NCBI GenBank assembly: GCA_937949995.1
Contig: CALFEO010000006.1
Coordinates: 1-63,129, forward strand
Reading direction: 5' to 3'
Length of the DNA: 63,129 nt
Source: an uncultured bacterium
GTDB taxonomy: Bacteria > Patescibacteriota > Patescibacteriia > 2-12-FULL-60-25
Shown one piece after another: positions 58,467-63,129 of this stretch (positions are counted from its first letter, which is position 1; every line of letters begins with the position of its first letter). Position numbers and translations under genes: made by a program. The notes under the pieces are model-generated. The model searched no databases. It was not told the DNA's origin and saw only the letters and a program-made list of their open reading frames with translations.

Positions 58467-60623
58467 CTATAAATCATCCACATCGCGTAAAAAGGAGATT
58501 TTGGGAGGTTGTTTGGTGGTTTTGGCGGATTTCCAGACGGACGTGACTTTGACCTCTTGCTTGGATGAATAATCATTACCACGCGGTCTTTGGCGATTGC
58601 CATAGCGATCAAGCTCGATGGTGGGCTCGTCGTAATCATTGCCCCAATCAGAGCTTTCATCACCCCAAGATCTTGGTGAAGAGGCTACGGATGTCATGCG
58701 GCCCAGTTGCTCGGATTCGGTAAGACGGCTTGGAAGCTCTTCCAAAAACATGGATGGCCGGCAAAAACTCATGGCATCATAGCCGACAACTTGAGGGTAA
58801 GAAAGAAATAAGCGGTTGCGGGCGCGGGTTGATGCGACGTAAAAAAGACGGCGTTCTTCCTCTATAGCGCCCTCTTCCTCGAGTGCGCGCGGAGATGGGA
58901 AGCCTTGATTGGTGAGATGGATGATAAAAACCGTGTCCCATTCCAGACCTTTGGCTTGGTGGATGGTAGAGAGAATCAGCCTTTCATCGTTTACCGATCC
59001 GCGCGCTGATCCTTGTTCACGGCGGAAGGAGGCATCATCCAGAGTCGCATCGGCGAGGAAGGAGGCGGGATCAGGATAAGCGTCAGCGAAGACAGCGAGC
59101 TGTTCGAGATCTTCGAGACGATCGCGCCAATCCGGATATTCGGCTTCCAGATAATTTTTATAATTTGAAGAATTGGCTATGGCGCGAACCATGGCGCCCG
59201 GCGAAGCTCCGTTCATGGAAATAAAAACACTTTGCACATCAGCCCAGCCGGCTTGGCCGCGGGCGGGAATACTGACTTCGGTGGAGATGACGGCGATTTC
59301 TTTGGACGAGGACTCGCGAACTTGTTCCAAAATTACGGATGTTGTGGCCGCGCCGATGCCGTTTTGCATGGTTAAAACACGAATCCAAGCCGGCTCATCC
59401 TTGCCGTTTATCTTCAGGCGCATGTAAGACAGAACATCTTTGATATGCGCACGTTCGAAAAATTTTAAACCTCCGCGATATTCGAAAGGAATGTCGCGTT
59501 TCATGAGTTCGAATTCCAAAGCCTGCGAGTGAGATGAAGCGCGGAAAAGTACGGCCATATTGGCAAGCGCCACGCCTTGGGATATTAAAGTGAGAATTTT
59601 GTCGGCAAGATAAGATGCTTCTTGGCGGGCGGATGGACAAGCGATGACCATTGGTTTAACGCCCGGCTCTTTAAGACCGACCAGATTTTTTTCAAATTGA
59701 TTTTGATTGTAACTCAAAGAAGTATTTGCCAAATCCAAGATTTGCGGAGTCGAGCGATAGTTGGATACCAGTTTGAAAATTTTGGCCTCCGGCCAAGCAT
59801 CAGGGAAAGATAAAATGTTTTTTACATCGGCTCCGCGAAAAGCGTAAATGGATTGCGCATCATCCCCCACCACAAAAATGTTTTTATGTTCTTTGCCCAG
59901 CTCGCCGATAATGCGCGCCTGCAAAGCGTTGGTATCTTGATATTCGTCGACCAGGACGTAGCGAAAACGGGCGCTGATTTGACTTGCGATCATCGGTTGG
60001 GACTCCATCAAGCGCAACCAGTTCCACAATAAATCATCAAAATCCATGGCATTGGACTGTTGTTTGCGCTTTTGATATTCGGAGCAAACCCATTCCATGT
60101 CGTTAACGCAATCCATAAAATTGGGATGCTTGATTTCCACAGCTTCCTTAAACGGAGTGCTTGTATTGCGGGCATACGAAAAAATATTGCGTAGAACCGC
60201 GGGTGACGGAAAACGGCGAACTTTGGGATCGATTTTGGCGTCTTTTAGCACAGCTTTCATGAGCGCTTTGGCATCTGATTCATCAAGAATGGAAAAGCTT
60301 GGAGTGTAACCGACAGCGGTTGCGAAAGACCGAAGCAGGCGGTTGGCAACGGCATGAAAAGTACCTCCCCAAACACCCTTGGCCTCGGGGCCGACAAGCA
60401 TGCCGATGCGATCGAGCATTTCGCGGGCGGCTTTGTTGGTAAATGTGAGAAGGAGGATGGAGCCGGGCGGAATACCTTGTTCCAACAGATAAGCGACACG
60501 ATAAGTTACAGTGCGGGTTTTGCCGGATCCGGCGCCCGCCAAAACCAAGCAAGGCCCATCTCCATGCAAGACGGCATCAAGTTGTTCCTGATTCAATTCT
60601 TTGGAATAATCGATTTGGTGCAT
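58467..60623 (-). CDS. pcrA: UvrD/PcrA-type ATP-dependent DNA helicase
   Basis: 718 residues from ATG 60623. In-frame TTG 60644 and ATG 60641 lie in family B repeat DNA and are less likely. Motifs in order: Q-motif LNQEQLDAVLHG, Walker A LVLAGAGSGKTRT, Ia LLLTFTNKAAREM, II VLVDEYQDTNALQ, III VVGDDAQSIYAFRGAD, IV LVSNYRST, V STIHQAKGLEWDTVFIIHL, and VI YVASTRARNRLFL. A 3'-5' superfamily 1A helicase acting in nucleotide excision repair, mismatch repair and replication. The C-terminal 70 residues are polar and Trp/Asp/Ser-rich rather than a Tudor-like domain, so polymerase binding may differ. Confidence 0.95.
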   Translation of the reverse strand: MHQIDYSKELNQEQLDAVLHGDGPCLVLAGAGSGKTRTVTYRVAYLLEQGIPPGSILLLTFTNKAAREMLDRIGMLVGPEAKGVWGGTFHAVANRLLRSFATAVGYTPSFSILDESDAKALMKAVLKDAKIDPKVRRFPSPAVLRNIFSYARNTSTPFKEAVEIKHPNFMDCVNDMEWVCSEYQKRKQQSNAMDFDDLLWNWLRLMESQPMIASQISARFRYVLVDEYQDTNALQARIIGELGKEHKNIFVVGDDAQSIYAFRGADVKNILSFPDAWPEAKIFKLVSNYRSTPQILDLANTSLSYNQNQFEKNLVGLKEPGVKPMVIACPSARQEASYLADKILTLISQGVALANMAVLFRASSHSQALEFELMKRDIPFEYRGGLKFFERAHIKDVLSYMRLKINGKDEPAWIRVLTMQNGIGAATTSVILEQVRESSSKEIAVISTEVSIPARGQAGWADVQSVFISMNGASPGAMVRAIANSSNYKNYLEAEYPDWRDRLEDLEQLAVFADAYPDPASFLADATLDDASFRREQGSARGSVNDERLILSTIHQAKGLEWDTVFIIHLTNQGFPSPRALEEEGAIEEERRLFYVASTRARNRLFLSYPQVVGYDAMSFCRPSMFLEELPSRLTESEQLGRMTSVASSPRSWGDESSDWGNDYDEPTIELDRYGNRQRPRGNDYSSKQEVKVTSVWKSAKTTKQPPKISFLRDVDDL

Positions 60624-60627
60624 AGCC

Positions 60628-60755
60628 GATAATAAGTTCATCAAGTTTAAAGACTAAAGTTCATCAAGAGTTCATCAAGTTTAAAGATTCAAGTTCATCA
60701 AGAGAGGCTTAAGTAGTAACTCTTGATGAACTTTGGACTTGATGAACTTTTATCT
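60628..60755. repeat. Family B repeats
   Basis: Direct and inverted AAGTTCATCAAG/CTTGATGAAC boxes with AGACTAAAGTTCATC and GAGGCTTAAGTAG in the middle. The remaining gene-free DNA to 60874 shows nothing further. Confidence 0.85.
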
Positions 60756-60874
60756 TAGCGCGATGAACGTTAGAAGTGCAGCCGAAGGCTGGCCGAAGCA
60801 TATCAAGGCGTCGCGGTTGACACAACGGTTGATAAATGGTAATTGACGGAGACGAATCAGAGTCGATAAACATC

Positions 60875-60903
60875 CTGACAATGTCAATGATTTATGAGAT
60901 AAT
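60875..60903 (+). promoter_or_regulatory. Promoter of the degenerate HD gene
   Basis: CTGACA (60875-60880) and GATAAT (60898-60903), 17-bp spacer. Confidence 0.7.
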
Positions 60904-60924
60904 CGGCGTTGGAGGAAGATAAAA

Positions 60925-61503
60925 GTGAATCGAGAGATTGCACGAATCGAAACGTACCTTAAAGAAAGATTACCGGAAAAATATCGGGAGCGCAGTCATA
61001 CTGTTGCGGATTTGATGGTGATTGTTGCCGGTAAGTACGGCTTGGATCCAAGCGAGGCGAAACTGGCCGGAAAATTGCATCTGATTGCAAGACAATTACG
61101 GGAAAGAGAAATGATTGCTTATTTAAATTCCCGTGAAATCAGGTTAATGAGCCGATTGCCGGACGAATACAAGCGCACTTCGTATCTGACCGGTCCGGCC
61201 AGCGCCTGGCTGGCATTGGAAGAGCTGGATCAACGGATCGACTCTTTGTTTCGAGGAATTCGCGAGCATACCCTGCTCTTTAAAAAAGCCAACGCGCTGG
61301 CGCAATGCCTGTTTATATCCACGGTTTTGATCAGAATGCCGAATGAAGATCCGCGCGCGGCGGTGCTGATGCGCGAATTTTTGGCCGGCCGAGGTTACAA
61401 AGTCTTAAAAGCTCTCAATAAAAGAGAAATCGATACTTTGGAAAAAACCGACATTCGCCGTATCGCCCGCATCTCCAATCCGGATATGGGCGACGCCTCT
61501 TAA
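60925..61503 (+). CDS. Degenerate YqeK-like HD-domain protein
   Basis: 192 residues from GTG 60925 (GGAGGA 8 bases upstream). It aligns by eye with the next gene: SHTVADLMVIVAGKYGLDPS / EAKLAGKLHLIARQ parallels QHSLDVMEAMVRAASIYGLD / QARLTGLLHDAEK. First His is kept (25), but the HD Asp is Leu (HL, 52-53), the third-His region reads YLTGPASAWL, and the last Asp is gone (CLFISTVLIRM for CIHVADMTA). The metal site is therefore destroyed, and catalysis is unlikely. The C-terminal 50 residues (RGYKVLKALNKREIDTLEKT) are different. It may regulate or pair with the active protein. Followed by a terminator copied after the next gene. Confidence 0.78.
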   Translation: MNREIARIETYLKERLPEKYRERSHTVADLMVIVAGKYGLDPSEAKLAGKLHLIARQLREREMIAYLNSREIRLMSRLPDEYKRTSYLTGPASAWLALEELDQRIDSLFRGIREHTLLFKKANALAQCLFISTVLIRMPNEDPRAAVLMREFLAGRGYKVLKALNKREIDTLEKTDIRRIARISNPDMGDAS

Positions 61504-61505
61504 TC

Positions 61506-61526
61506 ATCCCCTATTTGGGGATTTTT
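61506..61526 (+). terminator. Terminator after the degenerate HD gene
   Basis: ATCCCC, loop TATTT, GGGGAT, TTTT. The same 21-base hairpin recurs after the next gene (62252-62272). Confidence 0.9.
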
Positions 61527-61584
61527 GATTTACGATTCATACGAACCCGCCATCATCAACAAGACTAATTTTATTGATGCATTA

Positions 61585-61613
61585 TTGACAAAATCATCAA
61601 ATCAGTCTAAACC
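61585..61613 (+). promoter_or_regulatory. Promoter of the YqeK-like gene
   Basis: TTGACA (61585-61590), 17-bp spacer, weak -10 TAAACC (61608-61613). Confidence 0.5.
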
Positions 61614-61629
61614 TCCTCTCAAAGAGGAG
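61613..61629 (+). promoter_or_regulatory. Hairpin masking the ribosome binding site of the YqeK-like gene
   Basis: CTCCTCT, loop of 3, AGAGGAG, ending 5 bases before ATG 61635. The right arm is the Shine-Dalgarno itself, so the fold would block ribosome entry. Confidence 0.65.
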
Positions 61630-61634
61630 TTATC

Positions 61635-62249
61635 ATGAACCTTCAAAAATACCAACGCTACATTCGTGAACGTGTTGATGAAGCACGCTACCAACATTCT
61701 TTGGATGTAATGGAGGCAATGGTTCGAGCCGCTTCGATTTACGGACTTGATGCAAATCAAGCACGGCTTACGGGGCTGTTGCATGATGCCGAAAAAAATT
61801 CCACCACAATCAATATGCTTCAGGAAATTCAACGTTGCAATCCGAAGTTGCTGAATGATCTTCCCGAATATTGTTATGTGCCAACTTTTTTGCATGGAAG
61901 AGCGGCCGCCTGCACCTTGCCCCGCGATCTGGGTATTGATGATCCGCAAATATTGGATGCCATAGCCAGACATGCCGGCGATGCGGATCTTTCCGATTTG
62001 TCATTACTGACGCGATGCATTCATGTAGCCGATATGACGGCGCCCACAAACAAGTTCCAAGGCATCAAAAAACTGTCCGATTTGTTTTTCGGCGGAAAGC
62101 TTGATGAAGCGCATCTATTGTTAAGCCACTACATCTTGGATTCTTGTCCGGGTTTGGGGATACCAATACATCCCAGCTGGAAGAGAAACATGAAACTCTT
62201 GATGAAGCGCGTGGGGCAGGTGCCGCAAAACTTCTTTTCTCGCGACTAA
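61635..62249 (+). CDS. yqeK: YqeK-like HD-domain hydrolase
   Basis: 204 residues. HD metal-site residues are all present: H21 (RYQHSLDV), H50-D51 (GLLHDAEK), H87 (FLHGRAAA), H113 (ARHAGD) and D133 (VADMTAP). This matches YqeK, which hydrolyses Ap4A symmetrically to two ADP and often lies beside nicotinate-nucleotide synthesis or ribosome-silencing genes; none of those is here. The C-terminal tail (about 165-204, HPSWKRNMKLLMKRVG) is basic. The gene duplicates the one just upstream, which has lost the metal site. Convergent with the pseudouridine synthase gene, overlapping it by 4 bases. Confidence 0.9.
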   Translation: MNLQKYQRYIRERVDEARYQHSLDVMEAMVRAASIYGLDANQARLTGLLHDAEKNSTTINMLQEIQRCNPKLLNDLPEYCYVPTFLHGRAAACTLPRDLGIDDPQILDAIARHAGDADLSDLSLLTRCIHVADMTAPTNKFQGIKKLSDLFFGGKLDEAHLLLSHYILDSCPGLGIPIHPSWKRNMKLLMKRVGQVPQNFFSRD

Positions 62250-62986
62250 TTATCCCCTATTTGGGGATTTTTAATTTCTTGCCAACGGCCTTCTTTGAGA
62301 TCATCCAGTTTGATATTGCCGATTTGTACGCGGACGAGATCTTTGACGCGCAGATTAAGAAAGCCGAACATACGGCGGAGTTGTCGTTTTTTGCCTTCGG
62401 TTAAAGTAACTTTGAACTTATTGTTGCCAAGATAAGAAGCTTTTTTAGCGACCAAAAATTCACCTTCTTGCATTATGCCTTTTTTAAGACAAAGCAAAAT
62501 ATCGCGAGCCCAAGACTCTTCGACATTGGATTTGCCTCGCTTGGCCGGTGTGGTGATATCCGGATTGGATGCTTTGGGCATATCGACCGTAACTTCGTAG
62601 ACTTTTTCGTGATGAAAGCGCGGATGGGTAATTTTTTGCGTGTATTCGCCATCATTGGTAAGGATGACAAGGCCGCGGCTGTCTTTATCCAAACGGCCAA
62701 CTATAAACAAACGTTCATCAATATCAACGAGATCAAAAATATTTTTTTCATCTTTAAATCGCCGATTGGTACAGGTATAACCTTTGGGCTTATTGAGAGC
62801 TATGTAAATTTTAAGAGCTTGGCGGCCTATGGGCTCACCGTCAATTAAAACCCTGTCACCATCGGTCACACTTTGACCGATAGTCGCGACCTTGTTATTG
62901 ACGGTAACCACCCCTTCACGAATAAGCTCTTCAGCGCGCCGGCGCGAGCAATATCCTGACTCGGCGATAAATTTTTGGAGACGCAT
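62246..62986 (-). CDS. RsuA/RluB family pseudouridine synthase
   Basis: 246 residues. S4 RNA-binding domain at 1-60 (MRLQKFIAESGYCSRRRAEE, VVTVNNKVATIGQSVTDGDR). Catalytic domain follows with YIALNKPKGYTCT, LFIVGRLDKDSRGLVILTND carrying the catalytic Asp in GRLDKDSRG, YTQKITHPRFHHEKVYEVTV, and the C-terminal TEGKKRQLRRMFGFLNLRV. It converts uridine to pseudouridine in rRNA; the position cannot be told between RsuA, RluB and RluE types. Its last ten codons (EIKNPQIGDN) are written across the terminator hairpin of the convergent YqeK-like gene. Confidence 0.93.
   Translation of the reverse strand: MRLQKFIAESGYCSRRRAEELIREGVVTVNNKVATIGQSVTDGDRVLIDGEPIGRQALKIYIALNKPKGYTCTNRRFKDEKNIFDLVDIDERLFIVGRLDKDSRGLVILTNDGEYTQKITHPRFHHEKVYEVTVDMPKASNPDITTPAKRGKSNVEESWARDILLCLKKGIMQEGEFLVAKKASYLGNNKFKVTLTEGKKRQLRRMFGFLNLRVKDLVRVQIGNIKLDDLKEGRWQEIKNPQIGDN
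62252..62272 (+). terminator. Terminator after the YqeK-like gene, inside the convergent CDS
   Basis: ATCCCC, loop TATTT, GGGGAT, TTTT. It lies within the 3' coding end of the pseudouridine synthase gene. Confidence 0.88.
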
Positions 62987-62997
62987 ACAACTGGCTA

Positions 62998-63129
62998 GGC
63001 CTAAATAATAAAGAAATAAAATAATAAATAATAAAGCGAGCGGTAATACATTAAAATAATAAATAATAAAGTTTTAAATAATAAAGCGAGCGGTAATACA
63101 TTAAAATAATAAATAATAAAGTTTTAAAT
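62998..63129. repeat. AT-rich tandem repeat, 50-bp period
   Basis: ATAAAGCGAGCGGTAATACA begins at 63031 and again at 63081 with identical flanks, giving just over two units of 50 bp that reach the window end. Related to 44918-45082. Confidence 0.9.

Noticed and set aside
1..63129. tRNA or rRNA genes
   Set aside because: I looked for cloverleaf-like GGTTCRANNCC segments and rRNA stretches in the gaps. The repeats contain GGTTCA-like strings (family A) but no acceptor stems fit. A tRNAscan run would be decisive.
63001..63129. Replication origin or contig-end artefact
   Set aside because: AT-rich 50-bp tandem repeat without DnaA-box pattern. A related motif at 44918-45082 shows that it is another dispersed repeat.

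Overview
The window looks like part of a chromosome from a Patescibacteria (Candidate Phyla Radiation) bacterium, probably of the Parcubacteria type. This is inferred from gene content: large proteins of the DUF4012 and DUF5667 kinds, a Memo-CapA fusion, an archaeal-type UMP kinase, a shortened TsaB, many GT4/GT2 glycosyltransferases, and a large secreted surface protein. No rRNA, tRNA, CRISPR array, prophage or insertion sequence was seen. Core markers (rplJ, rplL, mreB, xseA/xseB, a UvrD-type helicase, MetK-like, RsuA-like) show that it is chromosomal.

Layout. 1-7.3 kb: envelope-glycan genes (an epimerase-GT-GT fusion, a GT4 carrying an in-frame repeat block, and a Wzy/O-antigen-ligase-like protein). 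7.5-14.7 kb: an S-layer-like protein with a structured leader, a DUF5667 membrane protein with its ECF-type sigma factor, and a small DNA-binding protein. 15.4-20 kb: two GT4 genes and a second O-antigen-ligase-like gene. 20.3-26 kb: an accessory block with two glycine-rich lipoproteins of myxobacterial style, a GIY-YIG nuclease, and a promoter-driven unit of very small ORFs. 26-38.8 kb: a TrmB-like regulator, a GT4, mreB, and a glycan operon (HTH-nucleotidyltransferase, TsaB-like, three GT2s, DUF4012), with a divergent phosphatase-like/propeller membrane protein. 39.2-47 kb: rplJ-rplL with an L10 leader, a Nudix hydrolase, an orphan GC-rich gene, a methyltransferase, UMP kinase and xseA/xseB. 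47-48 kb: a three-gene operon of cysteine-rich proteins built from seven copies of one module. 48-57.3 kb: membrane-anchored surface proteins (Memo-CapA, two Gmad2-GerMN, a C39-like peptidase, a cyclophilin). 57.4-63.1 kb: a divergent MetK, the helicase, a tandem pair of HD proteins (one degenerate) and a pseudouridine synthase.

The genes mostly serve the cell surface: sugar-nucleotide modification, glycosyl transfer, polymer ligation, an S-layer, lipoproteins and cell-shape control. The intergenic DNA is unusually rich in short dispersed palindromic repeats of several families. I call them A (59-bp units with GTCTGAACCTTGATT), B (TTCATCAAG/CTTGATGAA), C (CGTAGGGATAAWCCTTGTG), D (AGCTTCTAGCTACTAGC) and E (GAAATCTCCAC...GTCATTTCG). 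They often end exactly at stop codons and sometimes supply them.

Two expression styles are visible. Several ordinary genes have a -10 box so close to the ATG/GTG that the mRNA should be leaderless. The accessory units (the cysteine-rich operon, the small-ORF unit, the lipoproteins and the orphan gene at 41.5 kb) instead have near-consensus -35/-10 promoters with 17-bp spacing, strong Shine-Dalgarno sequences and, in most cases, their own terminators. The strongest candidates for undescribed biology are the cysteine-rich operon (47.07-48.05 kb) and the small-ORF unit (25.56-26.08 kb).
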